Shown here one piece after another: positions 1 through 7,288 of a DNA stretch of 10,190 nucleotides. The stretch is from Cyclostephanos tholiformis (lineage: Eukaryota; Bacillariophyta; Thalassiosirophyceae; Thalassiosirales; Thalassiosiraceae): positions 1-10,190 of the forward strand of contig JALLPB010001353.1 in NCBI GenBank assembly GCA_036939975.1, in the 5' to 3' direction. The notes beneath the pieces are model-generated. The model was given only the letters and a program-made list of their open reading frames with translations, made no database searches and was not told the origin of the DNA. The translations under genes and the position numbers were made by a program. Positions within the stretch are counted from its first letter, which is position 1; every line of letters begins with the position of its first letter.

Positions 1-84
1 ATCCAACAACTAAACCAACTAAAGATCCTAGTCATAGACCGACTCAGGACACTCCTGGCATGCACAATTCTTCCACCTCATCCA

Positions 85-2436
85 TCAATTTGATATCTCT
101 CCCGTCGATTCTAACTTTCTCAAAGTCACCGCCGCTTCCCCCAGCGTCGTCATTAGAGTCGCCATTGTCTTTTGCTGTACGACATCCCCTTCTAGCAAGG
201 CTTTCGTCAAGTTGGACTTTGTTTCCTCGATCCGTTTCAGTAGGACCGATAACGTCGACCCGCCGGCAACTCGATCACCGCTATCGACTTTTTTGCTGCC
301 GATGCTATCATAGTTGAGCACATGTTCATTTTTTTTCATGGGGGAATTCATGGATTCGTCCGAGCTCTTAATTGCGACGTACTTTTCAATTTCCGATGAT
401 TCAAATGTTGATTGATGACGTCTGCTGCTAGATGCAATGCTCCCACTTCTAATATCATCATTCCTTATTCTGCTTCTGTCCATGTCGGATCCAGCATTTG
501 TTTGTTCCTGATACCTACTCCTCCCCGAGGAACGAAACGATTCATGTAACGAGGACCACGATTCCTCCGCTATTAATGCCGAAGGAGGAATTCTGTATGT
601 AGCATCAGACACAGCGCCCTTTTGACAAGGTGATGACGATGTACTAGTTGACGGCGGTGAAAGCGGCGGCCCGTCGCTGATACGCCCCCGATGGAAACTA
701 TCTTGCTTATGCCCGATGCACGTCATCAACGGCGCGTGAGAGTCAGCCTCCTCTATCGTCGGCTCTCCCGCGAGCTCCTCGAAATCGGCGCCCCGCTGTT
801 GTTCTTTCCGTTTTCGCAGTTGTTGCATCTTCCACCAGCTCTCGAGTCGATCATCCATGCCGCTACTACTGCCGCTGTCTCCGCGGTGCTCTCTCTTTGT
901 GTTTGCTACCCAACATCTCCCGTTATCTAAACCAGACTGCGATGACATCGATTTTGATTGTCCGTGAAAATCCCTGGCATCATATTGTTGTTGAGATGGC
1001 CGTTGCTGCGCTCGATCCAACTTGTTCTTCTTGTCTTTCACTCCCCCCTTTGACTCTCGAAAACTATGCTGTCCTGTATCACCGACGCCGTCGCCGATAA
1101 CTTCGTTGCTGTCTGCAGCTTTCGACGTATCAACGGCGCTACCCCGAATGGTAGGGGGGGAACGAACAGTGGCGGCTTTTTCGAACCTGCATACCAACGA
1201 CTCGATACCATTGTTCGCGATCGCGTCTTTTCTCGTCGTCAAGATGGAATTGCTATTATTAGTGCCTTTATGGATAGTAGTAGCGACGATTTGTTCCCGC
1301 TCGCTTACCCGCTCCCGATGAATATACGACCGCCCCCCATCATCCTTTACCTGCATCGTCTCACGCTCCGGCTGTCTTTGCCGAAGGCCTTCCATCTTCC
1401 CTTTCATCTCCTTAGCAAATTTCTCCACCTCCACGAGGTCATCCCTCGCCTGCCTGGTCAGTATCCGACGATATTCGCGACGTATCCTCGACGACGACAA
1501 AGTCCCCCCCCCGTCGTCGACGTCGATGTCATCGTAGTCGTAGCGAATTCCGTGCTTGGTTCGAACGACGATGTCGATATCATTGCTACAACTCGGGTTC
1601 AAATCGCCTTGATAGTATCCATTATCGTTCACGCAGTCGTCGATGTCGTCGTCCTTCCGCGTTACATCGTCGAAATCCCAAAGTTTCTTCATGCGGAGCG
1701 ACCTCGTCCTCGGTGGCTCGGGCTCGTCCCTGTCCCTCGACGTCGTCGTTGCAATCGCGGCCATCCCATCCTCCTCCCTGCGCTCCTCTCGATACTCTCT
1801 CACAGTCCTCTCCGCCTCCTCTCTCCCGAATTTGCCTTTCGTGTGAGGGATCAACGCAGACGTCCTCCTCATCTCCTCCATAAGCGATTTACGCTCGAGT
1901 GCCCTCTCCTGGGACCGCCGCAGCAGGGGCGAGGTGGAGTATGCCTCCACGGTTACCTCCACCCCTTCCTCGTCGTTTGTCAGCTCCCCCTCATCATCTC
2001 TTCTATGGCCGCTGCTGCTCTTTCTCCCCGTCGATGGCCGCGGCGGCGGCCGCGGCGGCGGCGGCGGCGTGTGACGGAGGCGATTGTAACCCGCCAATAT
2101 CTCCCGGAGAGGATCCGCCTTCTTCGTGGGAGTCGCCCTCATCGTAGTCTCCTTCGACGGCGGCGTTGGAAGAGGAGGAGGGGGAGGAAGAACAAGCCCG
2201 ACCCTCCCATACTCGTTCTCATTGGTCAAGTCCACGCTGTCGGATCCGGAGTCACGACTTTCCAGGATGGAGCAGTAAGCATTGTGCCAAATCGATGGTG
2301 CCGCCGACAAGTTCGCCTTCCTTTTGCCATCGAGAAGCGATGACGATGAGAATGTTGAGCGTTGCGAATATGCCATGTAGTCGTCTCGAAAGGCCGAGCT
2401 GTCGTCGGTGGCGGCGGCCGCGGTTCCCCTCGCCAT
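85..2436 (-). CDS. Long disordered, proline-rich and charged protein of unknown function (783 aa)
   Basis: Uninterrupted reading frame from ATG at 2436 to TGA at 87-85; I do not recognise a family. The N-terminus is Ala/Ser-rich. Two proline tracts follow: one at residues 84-93 (LPPPPPLPTPP) and one at about 124-134 (PPPPPRPPPRP), with the segment ADPLREILAGYNRLR between them. These resemble SH3, EVH1 or profilin ligand sequences, but that is inference. Charged, probably helical stretches lie at about 171-222 (Arg/Glu-rich), 316-360, 530-548 (WWKMQQLRKRKEQQ) and 728-777. The last begins LSVLLKRIEETKSNLTKALL and could form a short C-terminal coiled coil. The rest is Ser/Asp/Arg-rich and looks disordered. 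No signal peptide or membrane segment is seen. The gene is divergent from the large gene starting at 2794 and may share its promoter. A structural, adaptor or cytoskeletal role is possible but unproven. The coding call rests on ORF length and sensible composition; introns cannot be excluded. Confidence 0.78.
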   Translation of the reverse strand: MARGTAAAATDDSSAFRDDYMAYSQRSTFSSSSLLDGKRKANLSAAPSIWHNAYCSILESRDSGSDSVDLTNENEYGRVGLVLPPPPPLPTPPSKETTMRATPTKKADPLREILAGYNRLRHTPPPPPRPPPRPSTGRKSSSGHRRDDEGELTNDEEGVEVTVEAYSTSPLLRRSQERALERKSLMEEMRRTSALIPHTKGKFGREEAERTVREYREERREEDGMAAIATTTSRDRDEPEPPRTRSLRMKKLWDFDDVTRKDDDIDDCVNDNGYYQGDLNPSCSNDIDIVVRTKHGIRYDYDDIDVDDGGGTLSSSRIRREYRRILTRQARDDLVEVEKFAKEMKGKMEGLRQRQPERETMQVKDDGGRSYIHRERVSEREQIVATTIHKGTNNSNSILTTRKDAIANNGIESLVCRFEKAATVRSPPTIRGSAVDTSKAADSNEVIGDGVGDTGQHSFRESKGGVKDKKNKLDRAQQRPSQQQYDARDFHGQSKSMSSQSGLDNGRCWVANTKREHRGDSGSSSGMDDRLESWWKMQQLRKRKEQQRGADFEELAGEPTIEEADSHAPLMTCIGHKQDSFHRGRISDGPPLSPPSTSTSSSPCQKGAVSDATYRIPPSALIAEESWSSLHESFRSSGRSRYQEQTNAGSDMDRSRIRNDDIRSGSIASSSRRHQSTFESSEIEKYVAIKSSDESMNSPMKKNEHVLNYDSIGSKKVDSGDRVAGGSTLSVLLKRIEETKSNLTKALLEGDVVQQKTMATLMTTLGEAAVTLRKLESTGEISN
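2036..2069. repeat. GGC/GCC trinucleotide microsatellite inside the coding region
   Basis: A nearly pure run of GGC triplets, interrupted by a CCGCGG-like break. On the minus strand it encodes the second proline tract of the 783-residue protein, at about residues 124-134. Such repeats are prone to slippage, so the length of the proline tract may vary between alleles. Confidence 0.85.
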
Positions 2437-2793
2437 GGTTTCTTCGAAATTTGTATGGTGTGACTACATCATACTCGGAGGATAGGTAATCGAAGTGGGA
2501 TGTCCCAACTAACTAGCAAAGCATCTCAACCCGGAACAATTGATTCCTATGTGAAAAGGTACACAGATCTCGCCGAATTTTCAAAGAGAATTGCCGTCGA
2601 CACTTTTCGAAACTTGCTGCCGACAATCCAAGCATCAATTATATTGACAATTCATATCGTCCCCTCGATACTTTTTTGCAGGACTACATTCGATGATAAT
2701 ATGATGTATTGATATAGTTTTGTTTCGTCGAGATAGACAAGGAAGCGCACAGAGAACACTACTTGTAATATCAAAAGAAACTAATAGAGAACG
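2437..2793. promoter_or_regulatory. Divergent intergenic region, putative bidirectional promoter
   Basis: This 357-base, comparatively AT-rich segment lies between the start codons of two divergently oriented large genes, so it must hold at least their proximal promoters and 5' leaders. Visible items are TATA-like stretches around 2638-2646 and 2710-2716, two copies of a TTCGAAA core (about 2441 and 2607), and a pyrimidine tract ending in TTTTTTGCAG at about 2672-2681 that resembles a plus-strand 3' splice site. The near-repeat GAAACTAAT occurs on both sides of the plus-strand ATG (about 2777 and 2803). An in-frame TAG at 2785-2787 shows that the 2794 ATG is the first possible start unless a leader intron is spliced. 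No well-defined transcription factor site could be assigned. Confidence 0.5.
2500..2712 (+). CDS. Possible small ORF (70 aa) in the divergent promoter region
   Basis: ATG to TGA frame of 70 codons upstream of the large plus-strand gene and not in its frame. The first two thirds have a fairly ordinary protein-like composition (for example DSYVKRYTDLAEFSKR), followed by a hydrophobic stretch around residues 47-60. A plausible 3' splice site (TTTTTTGCAG) lies inside its last third. The segment could therefore be the intron of a leader rather than coding, or the ORF could be an upstream ORF of the 1228-residue gene. I recognise no family. Its size is close to what chance allows, so confidence is low. 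Confidence 0.18.
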   Translation: MSQLTSKASQPGTIDSYVKRYTDLAEFSKRIAVDTFRNLLPTIQASIILTIHIVPSILFCRTTFDDNMMY

Positions 2794-5700
2794 ATGCCCG
2801 CTGAAACTAATGATAGGATCAAAGCGTTGGCAAGTCTGCTCAACGCCACCGACAATTACGACGACGGCGACATGGCCTGGTCAGGCATTGTGAGCAACAA
2901 ACTCAAGTTATTCGAGAAGACAAACAGCGATGATAATTCTGCCGTTGCTCATTGCGCTATCGCAAATACTGGCAATGCCGCCGATAACTCTACCGTGAGT
3001 AAAAAACTCAGACCATTCGAGGAGGAGAACGTTGCTACTGCCATTGCTGCTTCCGATGTCGAAGATGCTGACGATAAGTGGACCACAGAGATTTCCGCCA
3101 TCAACAAATCCGTCAGCGGCTCCAAACCGAAACAACGCGACGGAGAGAAGCGCATGGAGGAGACGGCAGCGTCCAAGGATGGGACAACGAAGGAGAAGGT
3201 GGCGTGTAATCCGCCCGTCATCTGCCGAGGAGAGGACCATGATCATCTTTGCCGCCCGCTATTAAGGAGCCAAGAGGCGAAGACATTCCTTTGCCTGGTG
3301 TCAAGGGGGTGTCACGATCGACGACAGTCCACGAATCAGTCCAGGGCACTCGGTTGGCTCGCTTCGAGGGGGGTGCCGCACGTCATCCTCGACGGGATGG
3401 ACCCCCAGTTGCGCGATCTGCGGGAGACGCTGTTCGAAATCAGCGGCGTACGTGGAAACTACCCCCAATTCTTCATCGCGTCAAGCGACGGCCGCGATAT
3501 CGAATACTTCGGCGACTTCGACGGGTTGGAGATGCTGAACGAGACGAGTGGTCTGCCGTCAGAGGTCCTTGCGATGCATCCTGAGCTGAAGACGTGGGAG
3601 GATATAACGTTTAGTCACCCAGCCTCATCGAATCTCGCCATTGGTGATAGGATTGATGCGGTCGTTACCGAGAATGCTCCCGCCAAGACGGAGGTAATCG
3701 CGTCCTTCGACGATGGTCCGGAAGCGATGACCGCCGCAAAGAGTATCATTTCGACCAAAACCGTTACCACAACTGCGACTAATGCCGCGACCGCAAGAGC
3801 CTTTCCATCGAAATCCTCCTCCGCCCTCCATCTGCATCAGAATCACGATGGAGGGCGAGATGAAGAAAAACAGCCACCCGAAGAAGGGGATGTGTGGGAG
3901 CATACAGCATCAGCTCGTGGAAACGAACCTGACGACGTTGGCGATGGTGAAGGCGAAGATGGCAGCCACGATTGCGGCGACGACAACGCACAAAAGAAAC
4001 TACCACCACTACCTCAATCGAGGCTTACATTTGGTTGTCCCGACACCTTCGGCGCCGCGGGCACGGGAAACGTCGAAGTCGATTACATCCCTCCCGTGAA
4101 AGAACGGGCGCTGGCCATATCCATATGGGAAATCAACAAAAGCAAAGAGGAAAGATGTAATAATTTGAAAGGACATCAGCGCGCTTTGGAGTGGCATGAG
4201 ATGAGCGTTTCTTCGTCGTCATCTGATGCCGACGACGGCAGCAGTGGTGGTGTCGATAGCGTTAGCAGTGCCAGTGGCAAAGAACTGTCGCAAAAACACG
4301 GTGCCATCGGTGAATGCGCCAACATCGATGGTGACGTCAAGGTGTACGAGAAGAAGAATGATCGACCTCCCAGTTTCTTGACTCATTTTGTGGAGTCACT
4401 CAATGAAGAAAAGGGCGATGATGATAAGGAAAATGGAGAGCCAGAAGACAAAGGAAAGGGGATGCGGAAATTAGGATCGAAGAAAGACGTTGTAAAGCCG
4501 GTCCGCTCTAAACCTTCGCCCAACTTTTTGGCACAGTTCGAACACCAAGAGAATAATGGTGTGGCAACCCGTGCATTTCCCCCTCAATCTCCCTCGCCAA
4601 GGAGGCGACAGGCCCTCTCTCCAAGAAATGTGAAAGATAGCTTCTTTGGTAATAATGTTGCAACTACTTCTTCGCCATCATCAGGAAGCAGTAGAAAGGT
4701 CAGAGGTTTGAGCGGAAATGAAGCATGGAACAAACCGCCAATGTCGCCGCGTATTTTCAGCGCGTCGCCAGCATCATTGACTCCTAACGTTACTCCCATC
4801 ACATCTAACGAACGAGGGGGAAGAATTAAGTCCTCATCTCACGGTGTCAATAGCGTCAAGACTCCCCGTAGAGACAATCTCCAAGATGACGGTGTTGTGA
4901 CGCCCCAGGGGAAGGCAGGAGTGGTGCAGCCCACTTTCTGTTCACAAAGTAGCACTTATTTCAAACAGGATAATATGGTGGAAGATGAGGTGTCAATTTT
5001 GTCGTCGTTGTCGCCCATGAGAACAAAAAATCAAGGTGCCATCATGCCACTCTCATTCAATCTAAATCCAGCAGAAGGAGAACGCGAAGAGGATGACATG
5101 GAAAGTTTCAACAGTAACGATTTCTGTCATGACTTTGACGAGGAGGAGGTGAAAGTGATAATGGACAATGAGAAAGATGAAAAGGGGATGAACAAGAGGG
5201 GACTGGGAGATAAGCAAGAAGCAGCACTTGAAACTGACATAGTCGAAGAGGCAATGAGTTTCCTAAATATGAATACTCTTGGATATCAAGATGATTCCAA
5301 TGTCAAAGAAGATGAAAATCGGTACTATCGCATCGACGACACGAAGAAAACCATGTATGATGAAAATGATGATAAAAACGAAGACGACCTGTTAGTGGCC
5401 GCCGCACAAGTTGCTTTGTCATTAAATCGGTTCTTGACATCATCGCAGTGGTCGTCAATCACGTCGCCCAGCAATATTGTTTCTTATGCCAAAAAGAAAA
5501 CAGTCAACGACGGCATGTCGAAGATGTCAATGCCAATGACGATAGACAGCCAAGATCCACAACTAAAAGTGTTCGCGAATGATTGGAATTCGTTCCAAAA
5601 GTCAGCGATTGATAAAGGAGAGTGGAAAAACTTGATCATGTCACCATCAAAAAATGAGATCCAATTTTCCAAATCCTCCGCGAACACAGTAAGACGTAGT

Positions 5701-6480
5701 ATTGAAGAGGAAGATAGTTTGCAAGTGATGGGAACGAAAAAACAATCACCTGCAGTGCCGTGCAATAATGCAATGAGCAGTTCAATTCAACCAAGTCTGA
5801 GTATCCCATCGTTCTTTGCCACAAGCGCTGCCGTCGATGATGTTGTACAGCAGAAACCCAAAATCAAAATATGTATTCAAGGAGCACCCAAACTAGATTT
5901 CACTAAACCTGAAGAAATGTTTTTCGTCTCCTCCCAGCCTTCGCCGAAGTACGCAGATGACACAGGTTTATTCAACAACAGTAGTACCAAGAAAAAGAAC
6001 AAGAAGATCAGGATGAAGCCCAATCCACGCGGATTCAATATTCATGCACGGGCGCTGGTATCCACGCACAAAGTCGCAGAAAAGTATGATGTACATTCGT
6101 CGCCAAGAGGAGAACTGTCTACTGCTTCCACAGCAACGACCGGCATTGCTCAGTCGACTGGAAGAAAAGAAATGATTGAAAATGCCATCGCACATGTTCT
6201 GCCTCCACCGTCACAATCTTCTGTTTATAGCGCAACTGCTGCAGCAAAACATCATGGTCATGATACTAACAGGGATGTCAGAGACGATTATAGTGAAGGT
6301 GACAATGCAAGCTTCTCATGCGGTGCTAATGCCAGTTTCATTTGTGCCAAAAAAGAAAACAAACTGCTACGGAGCATCAAGAAAACCAGAACGTTTCTTG
6401 GCATGGCAAAGAAAAAAGAAGCATTTGAGTCATGGGAACGCGACGCAGTTGTGCTTGGATCATTTGATGAAAAAAATTAA
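2794..6480 (+). CDS. Thioredoxin-fold (glutaredoxin/SH3BGR-like) domain protein with a very long disordered chain (1228 aa)
   Basis: Single reading frame from ATG 2794 to TAA 6478-6480; an in-frame TAG at 2785 fixes the start. Residues about 163-257 look like a glutaredoxin-like SH3BGR-type domain. A first strand (TFLCLVSRGC) is followed by NQSRALGWLASRGVP, the strand HVILDGMDP, and ELF-like helix residues FEISGVRG. The cis-proline loop is NYPQFF (Pro224), and the domain ends EYFGDFDGLEMLNE. No CxxC active site is visible; C167 and C173 are separated by five residues. As in SH3BGR proteins, a binding rather than redox role is inferred. The rest is acidic, Ser/Lys-rich and apparently disordered, with many SP/TP sites at about 599-705. 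Short internal repeats include VSNKLKLFE/VSKKLRPFE at residues 33 and 68, FLTHF/FLAQF at 528 and 578, and NASFSC/NASFIC at 1171 and 1179. Basic patches lie at 1066-1074 and near the C-terminus (1186-1209). No signal peptide is seen. A cytosolic or nuclear scaffold is plausible; partners are unknown. Confidence 0.85.
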   Translation: MPAETNDRIKALASLLNATDNYDDGDMAWSGIVSNKLKLFEKTNSDDNSAVAHCAIANTGNAADNSTVSKKLRPFEEENVATAIAASDVEDADDKWTTEISAINKSVSGSKPKQRDGEKRMEETAASKDGTTKEKVACNPPVICRGEDHDHLCRPLLRSQEAKTFLCLVSRGCHDRRQSTNQSRALGWLASRGVPHVILDGMDPQLRDLRETLFEISGVRGNYPQFFIASSDGRDIEYFGDFDGLEMLNETSGLPSEVLAMHPELKTWEDITFSHPASSNLAIGDRIDAVVTENAPAKTEVIASFDDGPEAMTAAKSIISTKTVTTTATNAATARAFPSKSSSALHLHQNHDGGRDEEKQPPEEGDVWEHTASARGNEPDDVGDGEGEDGSHDCGDDNAQKKLPPLPQSRLTFGCPDTFGAAGTGNVEVDYIPPVKERALAISIWEINKSKEERCNNLKGHQRALEWHEMSVSSSSSDADDGSSGGVDSVSSASGKELSQKHGAIGECANIDGDVKVYEKKNDRPPSFLTHFVESLNEEKGDDDKENGEPEDKGKGMRKLGSKKDVVKPVRSKPSPNFLAQFEHQENNGVATRAFPPQSPSPRRRQALSPRNVKDSFFGNNVATTSSPSSGSSRKVRGLSGNEAWNKPPMSPRIFSASPASLTPNVTPITSNERGGRIKSSSHGVNSVKTPRRDNLQDDGVVTPQGKAGVVQPTFCSQSSTYFKQDNMVEDEVSILSSLSPMRTKNQGAIMPLSFNLNPAEGEREEDDMESFNSNDFCHDFDEEEVKVIMDNEKDEKGMNKRGLGDKQEAALETDIVEEAMSFLNMNTLGYQDDSNVKEDENRYYRIDDTKKTMYDENDDKNEDDLLVAAAQVALSLNRFLTSSQWSSITSPSNIVSYAKKKTVNDGMSKMSMPMTIDSQDPQLKVFANDWNSFQKSAIDKGEWKNLIMSPSKNEIQFSKSSANTVRRSIEEEDSLQVMGTKKQSPAVPCNNAMSSSIQPSLSIPSFFATSAAVDDVVQQKPKIKICIQGAPKLDFTKPEEMFFVSSQPSPKYADDTGLFNNSSTKKKNKKIRMKPNPRGFNIHARALVSTHKVAEKYDVHSSPRGELSTASTATTGIAQSTGRKEMIENAIAHVLPPPSQSSVYSATAAAKHHGHDTNRDVRDDYSEGDNASFSCGANASFICAKKENKLLRSIKKTRTFLGMAKKKEAFESWERDAVVLGSFDEKN

Positions 6481-6574
6481 TGACATGTGCCAACTCAGGA
6501 AAGAATCGTTTAAGCATTCATTGTGCTGTATAGATAAAATGCGGTTCTAAGGGTCGAATCCTTCATATGATAAC

Positions 6575-6843
6575 TTAACTGCCTTCGCTGGCAACACTAG
6601 CATCCACAAATGAACTCAGATCCGCCACATTTGCAGGTGTATATCCCCCTTGCCTAATAATTAGGCAGTATACATTCGAGCCAATCGTACTTTTGGCTGC
6701 TAAATCGATTGATGCCTCCAGTGTCCAAATTCTGGGATACTTGGTATGTAGAACATCGACAACCATTGCGCACCGACTAGTCCAATCCCAGCAAGGACAG
6801 TTACGAGGACGATGATAGTGACGTCCAAGGAGTTGGAGGTCAT
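6575..6843 (-). CDS. Candidate tiny single-pass membrane protein gene (unspliced 47 aa or spliced about 64 aa)
   Basis: Starting at ATG 6843, the minus strand reads MTSNSLDVTIIVLVTVLAGI and continues GLVGAQWLSMFYIP, a short polar N-terminus followed by a convincing membrane helix at about residues 8-24. Unspliced, the frame stops at 6702-6700 (47 residues). A second minus-strand frame overlaps it and stays open to the TAA at 6577-6575, with ordinary protein-like composition (for example NVYCLIIRQGGYTPANVADL). A GT-AG intron of 6773-6700 (donor GTGCGC, acceptor ATTTAG) would join the two frames in phase, giving about 64 residues. A shorter intron with donor GTATCC at about 6744 also keeps frame. 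Neither donor is strong. An ACGT dyad lies about 40 bases upstream. I recognise no family. The gene would be convergent with the 1228-residue gene and upstream of nothing. It could be spurious, but the helix and the in-phase junction make it worth listing. Confidence 0.33.
6651..6667. repeat. Perfect palindrome with 8-base arms and one-base centre
   Basis: TGCCTAAT-A-ATTAGGCA is an exact inverted repeat. It could be a dimeric protein-binding site or a small hairpin. It also falls inside the second frame of the candidate minus-strand gene, where it would be coding sequence, and it lies 170 bases past the stop of the 1228-residue gene. Confidence 0.7.
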
Positions 6844-6882
6844 TACTCGGGCAACTAACGGACGGTAAGAAGTGGGCCGTCA

Positions 6883-6896
6883 GACGTGCTTACGTC
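6883..6896. promoter_or_regulatory. ACGT-core inverted repeat (bZIP-like dyad)
   Basis: The sequence GACGT-GCTT-ACGTC is a perfect 5-base inverted repeat with a 4-base spacer, and the adjoining A makes one half TGACGT on the minus strand. ACGT-core and TGACGT elements are known bZIP targets, and in diatoms they are known from CO2/light-responsive promoters. Here the dyad sits 40 bases upstream of the minus-strand ATG at 6843, a position suited to a core regulatory element. The function is inferred from the motif and position only. Confidence 0.35.
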
Positions 6897-7288
6897 AAGA
6901 ATGCCTCCTTTGCACATATGAATGGTCTGCATATGATGTTTTATTTACGATTATTATTCAAGAGCAAAAAGCAATGAGTTCAGACGACGGGCATTAAAGT
7001 ATTCGCAAGTGTTGAGTAAGTGACCATCTAGAGGTCTTTTCATTATCACCACGACGCACCAGCCCCCGTAACATGCTTAGCGCGCCAGCTAAAACTAATG
7101 ATAGAAATTAGTTTAACTTCCTTCAAAGTTTGTGCATCCATGGAATGACAAACATCATTAATCGCTCCGACTTGGTGTGCAAACCAACCCTAACCTAGAT
7201 TCCACCATAGGCACATTCTCGAGACGAAACATTGACATAATTTGCCCTCGTTCTCTCTTACTATCATCCGACGGCTACCATCTCCTAG
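6897..7288. other. Convergent intergenic stretch without a supportable gene
   Basis: No coding frame, RNA gene or splice pattern stands out between the candidate small gene and the 3' end of the three-exon gene. It probably contains the 3' untranslated region of the latter. It holds a stem-loop at 7092-7114 and two CATATG hexamers at about 6916-6935. Confidence 0.6.
7092..7114. repeat. Inverted repeat, 8-base arms with 7-base loop
   Basis: AAACTAAT-gatagaa-ATTAGTTT is an exact stem-loop. It lies about 175 bases beyond the stop codon of the minus-strand three-exon gene and 610 bases beyond the plus-strand stop, so it could act in either 3' region. The left arm belongs to a 21-base segment (7084-7104) that matches 2796-2816, at the start codon of the large plus-strand gene, at 19 positions. 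Confidence 0.6.

Noticed and set aside
1066..2343. 425-codon plus-strand ORF opposite the 783-residue gene
   Set aside because: Its Arg/Pro/Ser-rich composition mirrors the charged codons of the minus-strand frame, it has no recognisable domain, and the minus frame is longer and more protein-like. Treated as an antisense shadow.
6541..6565. tRNA-like B box (GGTCGAATCC) after the large gene
   Set aside because: The T-loop has G instead of T at its first base, only a four-base stem forms, and no matching acceptor or D arm could be found upstream.
7180..7200. Telomere-like CCCTAA near 7190
   Set aside because: A single AACCCTAACC occurrence without tandem repetition; no telomere or interstitial array.
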